From NCBI GenBank assembly GCA_003635185.1, contig PYJA01000117.1, positions 1 through 58,388 of the forward strand: 58,388 bases of DNA. The letters run 5' to 3'. Made by a program: the position numbers and the translations under genes. Every line of letters starts with the position of its first letter. Positions within the stretch are counted from its first letter, which is position 1. Positions 24,084-33,605 of this stretch are shown here, in pieces. The notes below the pieces were generated by a model. That model saw only the letters and a program-made list of their open reading frames with translations, did no database searches and was not told the DNA's origin. The stretch comes from Candidatus Poribacteria bacterium (GTDB lineage Bacteria; Poribacteria; WGA-4E; WGA-3G).

Positions 24084-26453
24084 TCAAAGATGGGTAGCAA
24101 CAAGTTCTTCTAATCTTGCAGCCCATGCCTCAGGTGAATGCACCTTCCCGGATCTTGCCTCAATAACCCTTCCATTGTTATCGATAAGTATATATGCTGG
24201 AAGTTCGACTATAGCAGCCTGCGCATCTTGCCCAAGACCGAACTGCTGAGCCAGAGGACTTTTCAGTCTACTACCGCCATAGATGTGGTGTCCTTGATGG
24301 TTTCTCTCACTGATTTTGCTGCGTAGAATATCTTCATCTCTCATTCCAAAGTTGACACAAATGACCTCAAACCCTTTCGTGTGATATTTTTGGTAAATCG
24401 TATCCACACAGGTTATTTCTTGTTCAGAGTAGCCAAAATAGAGTAACACAACCTTTCCTCGGTAAACTGAGAGTGAAACGTGCTTGCCATCTATATCAAC
24501 CGCTGAGAAATCTGGAACAGCGTTGCCGACACGTGTGGTCTCTGTCCACTTCACTAATTGACCAAGTTGTTTTCCTCTTGTCCCTACTGAGAGGATCGTT
24601 CCATCCCGATCAATGAGCCACTGTGATGGGAGACAAATGATACCGAAATACCGGGCAAGTTCTGTATTCCAGCCTTTGCCATCATAAATCTGTGGCCACG
24701 TTATGTTATGCTCCTCAATATATTCTTTTAGCTCCGCTTCGTTTTTATCTAAACTAATACCGATTACTTCAAAACCGTTGTGGTGATGTTCTTTGTATGC
24801 CTCTTTTATATAAGGTATTTCTGACGCACAGAAACCACACCACTCCGCACAGAAACTTAGTAGCAGTAATTTGCCTTTATAATCCGAAGCAGTTATTGAT
24901 GTGTCATCATGAGTGGTTGCTGAAAAATCTGGTAGTTTTCTACCTACCCATGCTTTCTGATTCCATACGGTTTCTATGTTTGGATGGCCTTTCCACGGAT
25001 ATTTTTGTGCCAATTCGGTTTCACCCAAGACTTCATAAATATCACCGAGTCCACGTAAAGCGTACCAATCATCGGGTTCTTCTTCAAGACGTTGCTGAAA
25101 AGCTTGTTGTGCTTGATCAATCAGCAGCTTACATCGTTTAATCAACTCAGCGTTTTCATCTGGCTTTTTCATCAGATTACGATAGATATGACAAGGGGTT
25201 GTACCTACCTCTTTGTATAACTTTGCTAACCAATGGGACAATTCGGTTTTACCATGCGATTGTGCCCTATCGAACAATTTTTCCAGTAACGATAATTCAT
25301 CAAAATTCCTGTTACTGCTTATCGCAAAAAAGCAGATTTCTGGGTCGTTCGGTACCAACGGTACTGCTTGTTCAATGAATGGGTTTCCTAACCGAAGAAA
25401 ATTATCATTCTTTTCCACAACGATGGCTAACACTTTTGCTGCAGCTCCGTTTTCTGGCTGTTTTTCAAGCATTTCTTCAGCGAATTCACGGAGTTCCAAA
25501 TGCATTGCCTTGGGAAAACGTGGAACATACTCAGGAAGGTCCAATGGTAATGTCGTTAATCCATCAGTAACACCTTCTTCTATTCTCGTTTTGAAGTATT
25601 TCAGTAGTTGATCCTGAACTTTCTTGGTAAGTACCCATCTTGGGGTTGAGAGGCCCCGTTCTATCAGTGAATCAAGGAATGCTTCCCAAAAATTGACATT
25701 TTCGGGTGATTCATCAACTATGAGTGGTTGCTCAACTGCAGCTTGAATTGCTTCCCTACGAAACGTTTCCTGTTCTGTGTATATCAAGATTCGGCATTTT
25801 TCAATCGCCTCTTTGCATTTTTTAACAACCCCAACTTTTTCCCTCTTTTTCCATCGTGCCTCGATTGATTTAAGGTTTGTGTAAACTGAATAGGGTGTTA
25901 TTCTCTCACCAAAATAGAAAGATCTCGCATCTTGAAAGCGTGCAGAATTATCTTGTCGTTTTGACCACTCAAATACATTTTCAAGCACAGTGAGAATCGT
26001 TTCTTGAGCTTCTACAATTTTAGCACCGCCATAGTACCGCCTATATTTGTAAATCATAAGCAAATTCAGGCATGGATCTTTTGGTACCAGTGTTAATGCT
26101 TTTTCTACAAACGGCAATGACTCCTCGCGTCCTAAGTCCGTATAGGCAACAGTTGCCAATAGCACGGCTGCTGGTCCATTGTCAGGATCAGTGTCAAGGA
26201 AACCTTCAGCTAAAGCCCTTAGTTTTGGTAACATCTCCTGTGGTAAACGCCAACAATAGTCTGACAGTCTTGGCGGGAGTGCGGTTTCACCGTCAGTAAT
26301 TCCCTCTTCAATCTTTGTTCTGAAGTATGCAAGAAGTTTTTCCTGCATCTCTTCGTCTATTTCTGATATGCCACTTTTTAATGAGAGTCCTTCATTATAG
26401 AGTGAATTGATAAAGGTATACCAGAAATCTGTGGAATCGTATTTATCGGTCAT
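24084..26453 (-). CDS. Helical-repeat protein with one active and one inactive thioredoxin-like domain
   Basis: A 789-residue protein without a signal peptide. The N-terminal half holds a duplicated helical module (TPR-like): residues about 5-110 and 245-350 share FW..F..SL...GLS, KIEEGITDG and R.LAEGFLDTDPDNGPAA-type blocks. Residues about 500-640 are a TlpA/AhpC-type thioredoxin fold with the active motif AEWCGFCASEIPY. Residues about 645-789 are a second such fold (DIDGKHVSLSVYRGKVVLLYF), where the CxxC is replaced by YSEQEITC. It probably acts as a redox sensor or scaffold in the cytoplasm. GGAGAA precedes the ATG. It lies 35 bases after the unknown gene upstream, so they form an operon. 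Confidence 0.75.
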   Translation of the reverse strand: MTDKYDSTDFWYTFINSLYNEGLSLKSGISEIDEEMQEKLLAYFRTKIEEGITDGETALPPRLSDYCWRLPQEMLPKLRALAEGFLDTDPDNGPAAVLLATVAYTDLGREESLPFVEKALTLVPKDPCLNLLMIYKYRRYYGGAKIVEAQETILTVLENVFEWSKRQDNSARFQDARSFYFGERITPYSVYTNLKSIEARWKKREKVGVVKKCKEAIEKCRILIYTEQETFRREAIQAAVEQPLIVDESPENVNFWEAFLDSLIERGLSTPRWVLTKKVQDQLLKYFKTRIEEGVTDGLTTLPLDLPEYVPRFPKAMHLELREFAEEMLEKQPENGAAAKVLAIVVEKNDNFLRLGNPFIEQAVPLVPNDPEICFFAISSNRNFDELSLLEKLFDRAQSHGKTELSHWLAKLYKEVGTTPCHIYRNLMKKPDENAELIKRCKLLIDQAQQAFQQRLEEEPDDWYALRGLGDIYEVLGETELAQKYPWKGHPNIETVWNQKAWVGRKLPDFSATTHDDTSITASDYKGKLLLLSFCAEWCGFCASEIPYIKEAYKEHHHNGFEVIGISLDKNEAELKEYIEEHNITWPQIYDGKGWNTELARYFGIICLPSQWLIDRDGTILSVGTRGKQLGQLVKWTETTRVGNAVPDFSAVDIDGKHVSLSVYRGKVVLLYFGYSEQEITCVDTIYQKYHTKGFEVICVNFGMRDEDILRSKISERNHQGHHIYGGSRLKSPLAQQFGLGQDAQAAIVELPAYILIDNNGRVIEARSGKVHSPEAWAARLEELVATHL

Positions 26454-26488
26454 AATGGTTCTCCATGTTTCGCATTATTCGGAAAAAA

Positions 26489-27229
26489 CTAAACTAAGTT
26501 CCCTTTTTCGTCAATGTAGACAACTTCCCATCCCTCAGGTTCTATTCCTTTATTCTGTAGGTCAGTCCTCTGTTCCTCAGAAAGTTTCGGTTCACCGTGA
26601 GAAGTTGCTTTAGACTTGATCTTGAAACCGGATTCAGTTTTGCACACGTACATTCTCCCTGGAATAGAGGGTAGCGCATTTTCACCAATCATTGTCCAAT
26701 TTTTCACATCAGGATTAGTGCGTCTCGCTTCTTGGATTCGTTGATATTTTTTAATCTCTTTATCAATGTATGCTGATTGTTCGAAGGCATCTACATCATC
26801 GTCTACAAGGTACTCTTCCGGAAACAAACTCGTGCGTATGTCAAGATATTCCTTATAATCTTTGTAATCATCTATCCTTACACCTTTTTCAAGGAGCATT
26901 TGAATCCATTGATCACGCGGGTATTTAGCATCAACATCTCCTTGCGTGTACTCTATACAAAGAGTTTGGCTACCAGATCCATCTGTGATTGTCCTGAAAG
27001 CAAAATGTTCTACTTCTGACATATCAAAACTATCAAAATATTCCTCAGTTGTAATGGTTTCGTCAATGAACATCTGCTTATACCATTCAATACGTGGGTC
27101 TTTAGTATTTTCATCTATTACTTTAACCTCTACAGGGGAAGCTGGTTTGGCATTTGCTCTTTGAGAAGTGTATTCGGAATCAAACGCTTGCATGATAGAT
27201 TCAACATTTTGGAGACCGGCATATTTCAT
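26489..27229 (-). CDS. Hypothetical protein, 246 aa
   Basis: An acidic soluble protein with no signal peptide or membrane segment. The start has a strong GAGGAGGAGAAA binding site. Residues about 40-80 (RIEWYKQMFIDETITTEEYF) and 135-180 are probably helical and charged. The C-terminal 60 residues (GRMYVCKTESGFKIKSKA) look like a small beta domain. I do not recognise the family. Its place between the sigma-WD40 gene and the thioredoxin gene, with 35 bases to the latter, suggests that all belong to one expression unit. Confidence 0.65.
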   Translation of the reverse strand: MKYAGLQNVESIMQAFDSEYTSQRANAKPASPVEVKVIDENTKDPRIEWYKQMFIDETITTEEYFDSFDMSEVEHFAFRTITDGSGSQTLCIEYTQGDVDAKYPRDQWIQMLLEKGVRIDDYKDYKEYLDIRTSLFPEEYLVDDDVDAFEQSAYIDKEIKKYQRIQEARRTNPDVKNWTMIGENALPSIPGRMYVCKTESGFKIKSKATSHGEPKLSEEQRTDLQNKGIEPEGWEVVYIDEKGNLV

Positions 27230-27365
27230 GGTTTTTCTCCTCCTCTAATCATTGAGACTTATAGAGGTTTATAATTATTTGAACGCTCTGAATCAGTGAG
27301 GTTAGGAAAACTCACCTACCCACTGGATGGATCTGTTTATATGATGCACAAAAAATATCTTATCC

Positions 27366-30300
27366 TTAATTCTGCACATTTCGATTGATTTTCAAATCAT
27401 CAAAAACTTGTCCGTTTTGGTCTGTGATGCGGAGGTAAAATCCCCAACCCTCTTCTTCATCACACACTTTGACAAGGATACTGTTTTTGCCCTGCTTGAG
27501 CGTTACAGGGATAATGTATCGGTCAATTGCTGCACTATGTGATTTTGTATGTGCAAATACCTCTACACCGTTTAGCCAAGTTTTGCCCTGATCATCGCTA
27601 TCGAATCGGAATTGGACTTCTCGTTGATCAGGTGAGGTGATGGTAGCAAAGGCATAAGCGACACACCAATCTAAATCTTTCCCAAGATGGATATAACCGT
27701 TTAATGTATCATCTGTGCATTTTTGCCAACTCACTTTGCCATTGAAGGAATCATATTTTGCGGTTGTGTCAACTTGTGCTGCGTCTTCTGGAATGAATGC
27801 CTTGTCATATCCGCTCCCATTACTGTTATCAAATGGACCGAGGATTAACCACTTATCTTCGGTGATGAAACCGGTTTTTTGTATAAGTTCTTCAGCTTTT
27901 TCAAGCATGTCATTTTCACGATAGAATTCAGCCAAAACGAGGCTGGCATTCAATTGCACGCTCAACTTGTTCGACATATCTTGAATTATCTGATTCAGCA
28001 TATCAACGTAACTTTCTTTGTCTTTGGTGTTTTTGATATCTTCGGCAACCTGTGCAAACAACCCGCGTTCAGAACTTGCTAACGTAATAGCGTTTAACTT
28101 TTCCTTGAATTGTTCTAATGGGTTTTTCTCTTTCGGCGAACTTTTTCGTATTTCTTTCCAATCCCACACAAGGATTGTCCCTTCACCACCCCTGCTTGCC
28201 ATCGTTTTTCCATCAGGTGAAAATGCTAACTGGAATAATCCATTCCTATGTCCATCAAGTGTGGTGAGTTTTTCTCTGGTTGTCAAATCCCATAGCTCAA
28301 TCTTACCAGCAGTTAATCCACTTATCAGTAAGGTATCATCAGGTGAAAATGCTAACGTATCGCACCTTTTCACCTTTATATCTTCAATTTGAGTCTGATC
28401 CGCACATTTAAAAAAGTAGGTTTTTCCAAAAAGGAGAGTCACAGCAAGCATGTCTCTATCTGGTGAAAAGACTAAACCAGTGATATGTTTTTTAGTTCTG
28501 ATTTTGCGTATATTTCCATCTTTTTTCTTTCTCGCTTCCTCAAACCACTCCCCTTCAAGCAAAGTGCATAATTCAGTACCAGTTTCCGCATGCCACATTT
28601 GGACCTTTCCTCCCTCCGTGCCACTGACGATTATTTCTCCATTGGGTGAGAAAACTAACCTTGTGACATCCAGAGGCCGGGGGTAAATTAGATCGAATAT
28701 TCTACGATTTTTTATCGGATCTAATAGGTATATTTTCTTATATTTGTCATTCTCTAAATTCCACAAGTGTATAATACCGTTAGCTCCAACAGCAATGTTT
28801 TTTCCATCTGGTGAGAAAATTATTTTTTGGGCGAGTGAACTACTACCTTTTTGTGTGCAATAATAAATCTTTAACTCTTGCCCAGTTTGGACATCAGTCA
28901 AACGCACCTGATTCCCGTGGATGCTTGCAAGTTTTGTTGCATCAGGAGAAAATGCATAAAATGAAGACCAACCTTCTCCTATCCTTCTGCCTTCAATTCT
29001 GAATTTACTTTCTGAATTTAAATTTGGTTTCTGTAGTGTGGTCAGATCCCATGATGTCGGTCTTATGTTACTTGCAATACTGGTAAGTGTAGAACTATCC
29101 TGAGAGAAGGCAGTTGTATAAACTCCTGATGGATGTCCAGTAATCTGCATCGGTAGTGGATCTCCTGTCTTAATATCCCATAGTAGGACAGTGCCGTCCG
29201 AACTGGCAGTAGCAAGTGTACTGCTATCAGATGAAAAAGCTAATGCAGTTGTTTCGCCAATATGCGCCTCAAAAACAGCGAGAGAATCCCTTGTTGTGAC
29301 ATCCCACACTTGCACAGTTGTATCTTCATTTCCACATGCTAAAATCTTATTGTTAGGTGAGAATACTAATTGAAGCGTTTTATTCCTGTCGTTCATATCC
29401 TCTTGCCGTTTTTGGAATGTATGTAAATGCTCTCCAGTAGAAGCATCCCATAATCGGATCTGTGAATTCTGACTTCCACTTGCGAGTAGTCTGCCATCTG
29501 TAGAAAAAGTTATTACTCTAATAAAGTTTCCTATACCGACCATATTATCTTCAGGTTCTTTAAGATTAAAAGTAAAAATCTCTTTCTCGGTCTCTATATC
29601 CCAAATCTCAATTTGTTTCTGCTCCCTAAGGTCTCGGGCAATTGCGATTTTATCTTGTAATAAGGTGTAAAGCATACCACTTTCCAGTGGCGGTCCGAAT
29701 TTCTTTTTTGCATCTTTTACTTCTACGTGTTTAGTATCAAGATTTATCGTACTTATTGAATGGATCGTGCTCTGTTTGTATTGCCCTGATTCAATACTGA
29801 CAAGCGTTTTGCCATCTTCATCAAATCTTAATGCTACTGTCTCAGGTGGCGTTTTATCAAGTTGCACTCTTTGGAAAGTTGTCGTATCCCATACATGGAA
29901 TTCTCCACCATAAAACCTAGTACCTCCACCGTTTACGAGGTAGCGTCCATCTGGTGAAAAAGCGAGGGAACCGCACGGACCTGGAAACAGGTGAAATTCC
30001 TTACCTGTATTGGCATCATATAGCCAGATGCCGATAGGACTTCCGAGGGCAAGTTGGTTGCCATCTGGAGAAAACTGCATAGTGGTAATACGACCTTTAC
30101 CCAAACGCGCTTTTGCATGTTTTGGTAAATTCCATTGTGAGTAATGTTTGAAAGTTCCATCTTCCTGTGTTCTTTTAGATAGGGGTAAGTTCTCCTTAGG
30201 TTGCTGTTCAGGAATTGGGTCATTATTTTCCGCGTTTACACTACCAAGCTGCTTCTGTAAATTAGGTTTCAACGCAAGGTTTGCCATAATGGGTGCCTCA

Positions 30301-31103
30301 ACAATATCAATCTTGACCTCTGAATCCGCATCAAAATTATAGGGCTGCTGAAAACGCGTTAAGTATTTGCTGTTTCCAATACCTAACATGAGTAACACGA
30401 CTACAACTGTTGACGCAGCGAATAACCAGGGAACAAACGGTTTACTTGCAGGGGGTGTAGCAGGTTTTGTTTGTGAAACCTCACGCATGATATTGTCTGT
30501 GAGATTCGGTGTGATTTTGAAATGTTCTAATGCCTCTCTTATTATAGGTTCATGCTTCTGTAAACGCTGCTGCGCTCGGCGGAGCCGACTCTTAATCGTG
30601 TTTGCGGAGACACCTAAAAACTCGCCAATCTCTGCACATGTCATTTCCCCAAAGTAATGCAATGTCATGACAGTGCGTTCACTCTCTTGTAGTTTGGCAA
30701 GCAATTTCTTCACAACATCGCGCTGTGTTTCTGCGGCTGTTCGTTCCTTTTCTTCAACAACATACTCTGAATATGCAGCCTCTTCTATTTGTTCACTGTC
30801 TGATTCTTCCAGATGTTCAAGGGACTGTGTGCACATACGTTTTTTACGCAGCCACGCAAAGCACCGACGTCTTGTAATCACAGACAACCAACCTGCAAAA
30901 CGTTGTGGTTCCTTTAGGTTTTTCAGCTCCATATATGCCTTCAGGAATGCATCTTGGGTAATTTCTTCAGCGATGTGGAAGTCACCGATAATCTGCCACG
31001 CAAGCGCGTGAACCTGCTTCTGGTATTTTCTCACCAGCGTTGAAAAAGCATCGTCATTGCCCGAAAGGATCTGTTGGATGAGTACAGTATCATTGTGTTT
31101 CAT
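27366..31103 (-). CDS. ECF sigma factor fused to membrane helix, WD40 propeller and C-terminal jelly-roll-like domain
   Basis: 1245 residues. Sigma region 2 is at about 12-90 (AEEITQDAFLKAYMEL; FAGWLSVITRRRCFAWLRKK) and region 4 at about 133-185 (LQESERTVMTLHYFGEMTCAEI, then ANTIKSRLRRAQQRL). A single membrane helix spans 223-244 (FVPWLFAASTVVVVLLMLGI). Residues about 330-985 are WD40 repeats (FSPDG...LAxG...xLWD). The last 160 residues (WLILGPFDN; F-R-F-D-S-D-D-Q-G-K-T-W-L-N-G-V) look like a beta-sandwich of glycoside-hydrolase type. The sigma part would lie in the cytoplasm and the propeller outside. AAGAGGTGACAC precedes the ATG. Confidence 0.88.
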   Translation of the reverse strand: MKHNDTVLIQQILSGNDDAFSTLVRKYQKQVHALAWQIIGDFHIAEEITQDAFLKAYMELKNLKEPQRFAGWLSVITRRRCFAWLRKKRMCTQSLEHLEESDSEQIEEAAYSEYVVEEKERTAAETQRDVVKKLLAKLQESERTVMTLHYFGEMTCAEIGEFLGVSANTIKSRLRRAQQRLQKHEPIIREALEHFKITPNLTDNIMREVSQTKPATPPASKPFVPWLFAASTVVVVLLMLGIGNSKYLTRFQQPYNFDADSEVKIDIVEAPIMANLALKPNLQKQLGSVNAENNDPIPEQQPKENLPLSKRTQEDGTFKHYSQWNLPKHAKARLGKGRITTMQFSPDGNQLALGSPIGIWLYDANTGKEFHLFPGPCGSLAFSPDGRYLVNGGGTRFYGGEFHVWDTTTFQRVQLDKTPPETVALRFDEDGKTLVSIESGQYKQSTIHSISTINLDTKHVEVKDAKKKFGPPLESGMLYTLLQDKIAIARDLREQKQIEIWDIETEKEIFTFNLKEPEDNMVGIGNFIRVITFSTDGRLLASGSQNSQIRLWDASTGEHLHTFQKRQEDMNDRNKTLQLVFSPNNKILACGNEDTTVQVWDVTTRDSLAVFEAHIGETTALAFSSDSSTLATASSDGTVLLWDIKTGDPLPMQITGHPSGVYTTAFSQDSSTLTSIASNIRPTSWDLTTLQKPNLNSESKFRIEGRRIGEGWSSFYAFSPDATKLASIHGNQVRLTDVQTGQELKIYYCTQKGSSSLAQKIIFSPDGKNIAVGANGIIHLWNLENDKYKKIYLLDPIKNRRIFDLIYPRPLDVTRLVFSPNGEIIVSGTEGGKVQMWHAETGTELCTLLEGEWFEEARKKKDGNIRKIRTKKHITGLVFSPDRDMLAVTLLFGKTYFFKCADQTQIEDIKVKRCDTLAFSPDDTLLISGLTAGKIELWDLTTREKLTTLDGHRNGLFQLAFSPDGKTMASRGGEGTILVWDWKEIRKSSPKEKNPLEQFKEKLNAITLASSERGLFAQVAEDIKNTKDKESYVDMLNQIIQDMSNKLSVQLNASLVLAEFYRENDMLEKAEELIQKTGFITEDKWLILGPFDNSNGSGYDKAFIPEDAAQVDTTAKYDSFNGKVSWQKCTDDTLNGYIHLGKDLDWCVAYAFATITSPDQREVQFRFDSDDQGKTWLNGVEVFAHTKSHSAAIDRYIIPVTLKQGKNSILVKVCDEEEGWGFYLRITDQNGQVFDDLKINRNVQN

Positions 31104-31420
31104 GTGTCACCTCTTGAAATAGATAATTTCATTACCCTTTATATTTTGTGACGCGCCTTGGTGCAGGGCCGGGTGCATAAATTTGCAAAAATTGGAGGAA
31201 TATGAGTTAAAAAGGTTACGATTCTATCTTTTTTATAGTAAAACGCACTATTACCTGAACATTGGCGAGGTTAGGAACCTCGCCAGCAGCGATGGTGTAG
31301 GCGGTCTTGTTCATTGAGATGTCCACATATTTTCGGATTGGAATGTAATGAGACACTTCTGTAGCGCAAACTGTTAGTTTGCGTCTCATCTCTAAAAATA
31401 AATTTCGTTATACCGTCCAG
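31104..31420. other. Gap with palindromes upstream of the sigma-WD40 gene
   Basis: Holds GGCGAGGTT-AGG-AACCTCGCC (31264-31284) and a GTAGCGCAAACT palindrome (31361-31384). TATAGTAAAAC at 31234 resembles the IS630/MITE ends, but I cannot find its partner. The promoter of the minus-strand sigma-WD40 gene should lie at about 31120-31180; I see no convincing -35/-10 pair. Confidence 0.5.
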
Positions 31421-32341
31421 CTACGAAGCAAGGTCCCATAAAAGCACAGAGTGATCTTCACTGCCACTGGCAATTGTGTCGCCATTCGGGGAATACGCAA
31501 CACTTCGCACAGAACCTATATGCCCCTTGAGTTCGTTTTTCACTTTCCCTGTAAGAGCATCTACTAAACGCACTGCTCCATCCCTACCCCCAATTGCGAT
31601 TGTGCTGCCATCCGGGGAATATGTAACGCTCCAAATATAAAACTTGTGCTCTGTGAGTGTGCTTTTGCGGCGTGCTGTGAATGCATCCCACAACCGCACT
31701 GTGCCATCGGAACTACCTGTAACGATTGTGCTACCATCCGGGGAAAACGCAACCGAATTGACAACGTGCGTATGTCCTTTGAGTGATGTTTTGGATTGCC
31801 CTGTAGCAGCGTGCCATAGGATCCCCATCTCGTCTGAACTTGCACTTGCGATTGTGCTACCATCCGGAGAATACGCAATGCTTCTAATAGAACCCAAATG
31901 GCCTTTGAGTGTGGCTTTGGGTTGTTCTGTGGCGATGTCCCACAGTATTCCGATATTGTCTGCGCCGCCACTCGCGAGCGTGCTGCCATCAGGGGAAAAT
32001 GCTAATGATCTCACGTAGTCCCTATGTTCTTTAAGTGTCGTCTTCGGATGGCCGGTTTCACTGTCCCATAACCATATCTCTTCATAGCTACCTGTAGCGA
32101 CTGTTTCACCATCTGGAGCATAAGCAACACTCCAAACATATTCTGTATGTCCTGCAAGCAGACTAACCTCTTCACCGCTATGTGTGTCATATATCCATGT
32201 TCCGATGTCGCCAGCAACAGCGAGTCGAGTGCCATCTGGAGAGAAGGCGACATTGCCTATTATACTACTCTTGCCAAGCCGAAATTTTGCGCCTTCAGGT
32301 ATATCTGATTGTGATGTGTCTTGACCAATATCTGTATTCAT
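31421..32341 (-). CDS. WD40 repeat protein, seven blades
   Basis: 306 residues, almost all WD40 blades with the repeating pattern AFSPDGSTLASGG...GILWD. The first blade LGKSSIIGNVAFSPDGTRLA followed by IGTWIYDTHSG is shared in form with the sigma-WD40 protein and with the WD40-protease at 54012. There is no signal peptide, so it is cytoplasmic. The ATG at 32341 follows AAAGGAAA; an upstream in-frame start adds 13 residues without support. A promoter (TTGTTT-17-TATACT) lies just upstream. Likely a protein-interaction scaffold related to the fused propeller downstream. Confidence 0.88.
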   Translation of the reverse strand: MNTDIGQDTSQSDIPEGAKFRLGKSSIIGNVAFSPDGTRLAVAGDIGTWIYDTHSGEEVSLLAGHTEYVWSVAYAPDGETVATGSYEEIWLWDSETGHPKTTLKEHRDYVRSLAFSPDGSTLASGGADNIGILWDIATEQPKATLKGHLGSIRSIAYSPDGSTIASASSDEMGILWHAATGQSKTSLKGHTHVVNSVAFSPDGSTIVTGSSDGTVRLWDAFTARRKSTLTEHKFYIWSVTYSPDGSTIAIGGRDGAVRLVDALTGKVKNELKGHIGSVRSVAYSPNGDTIASGSEDHSVLLWDLAS

Positions 32342-32370
32342 TACTATTTTCCTTTCAAAATTCTGAATAA

Positions 32371-32399
32371 AGTATAACACAAAAACATGGATTAAACAA
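32371..32399 (-). promoter_or_regulatory. Promoter of the WD40 gene
   Basis: On the minus strand, TTGTTT (32399-32394), 17 bases, TATACT (32376-32371), about 30 bases before the ATG. Confidence 0.55.
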
Positions 32400-32549
32400 T
32401 ACTCCGAAATGTTCGGACCCCAATTTGCATTGACATCGGAAGAAATAATCTGTTACAATATAATGAAGATAGGACGAAATAAATTTAACTGATTACTGAT
32501 TACAATATCAACTAATATTCCAAAACATATTTTCCTGAGGTAAAACGAT

Positions 32550-33605
32550 ATGAAAAACCTTGTCGTGGCAATTTTAGCCATACAATTCATCTTTATCCCC
32601 CTCGGTTTTGCACAAGAGAGCTGAGGCGCGTGAAGCAACCCCACAATCCCACAAGGTGGGGATAGTGAAGTTAGTTTAACTTCAGAGCAAAAGAAATTTC
32701 AAATCTCCTTTGGCACGCGAACATTTAATGCACAGGGCGGACACGACGAGAATAAGGGACTAGCTTCAATTGGTAGTTTACCCGAAGTTGTGGCTGCTCA
32801 CAAACATGAAGTTGAGATGAACGTTGTGCGGTTTGATGTCGGTCTAAAATATCAACTTAACAAGCATTTTCGACTGGAAACAGTAGTGCCTTATGAGATA
32901 AAAAATCAAGATGCCAACATCGATGGACTTGAGAACATTGATGACCCTGAGATGAAAAGAAAAATTTTACTCTATCAAGAAATTCATCACCGAGACGAAA
33001 CCTATCAAGGCATATCGGATATGGATATTTTGATAGCTTATCACAAACATGGCATCTTTGGGCAAAATGATATGCTGACCGCGAAATTTGGCACAACAAT
33101 TCCATTCGGTAAGACCGAGGATGACCCGTGGAAACTTGGAGCTATGGGCAAGCAACATCTCCATATCCAATTCGGGACAGGCACGTTTAATCCGATTGCG
33201 GATGTGCGCTACAATTTTCCTGTCTATGGCGGATTACGCGGAAATGTGAGTGTACGGAGTAAAGTTCCATTCTATGAAAACAGCAAAACCTATCGCGGTT
33301 CGTGGGATGTGACCTATACTACGGGATTGAATTATCGTGTCACCGATTGGCTTTCGCTGCAGACAAGTTATCTCGGACTTTATCAATCTTATGCACATTG
33401 GGATGGTGAGATTGACATCAATACAGGATTGCGTTTTAGCTTGGCATCTTTGGGCGCGTCTATTGCAACACCTTACAACGTCCCGTTGACTATTACATTG
33501 ATGCTGCCAATACAGCAGGAAACCCTTTATGATGATACGGCATCTGGAAATGATGCATTTAAATTAGGGTCGTTGGTTTCTGTCACAGCGTTGTATTCAT
33601 TTTAA
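32550..33605 (+). pseudogene. Outer-membrane beta-barrel gene interrupted by two in-frame TGA codons
   Basis: The ATG at 32550 begins a good signal peptide (MKNLVVAILAIQFIFIPLGF, then A-Q-E-S) that meets TGA at 32622-32624. A second TGA follows at 32631-32633 in the same frame, and the frame is then open to 33605. The open part reads FQISFGTRTFNAQGG, a set of alternating amphipathic strands (FRLETVVPYEIK; YNFPVYGGLRGNVSVRSKVP; LNYRVTDWLSLQTSYLGLY), and ends TALYSF, an aromatic outer-membrane assembly signal. The stops lie in a segment with the hairpin CCCCAC...GTGGGG. TGA ends other genes here, so recoding is unlikely; a broken gene, insertion scar or sequence error fits better. Confidence 0.65.

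Noticed and set aside
32430..32464. TTGACA (32430) with TATAAT (32459) as the barrel gene promoter
   Set aside because: The spacer is 23 bases, too long for a sigma-70 promoter. TATAAT may still be used with another -35, which I cannot identify.
32622..32633. TGA as a sense codon or selenocysteine
   Set aside because: TGA ends several intact genes (for example 990, 14429 and the thioredoxin gene at 24084), and no selenium-related gene or SECIS-like structure is visible. A broken gene is simpler.
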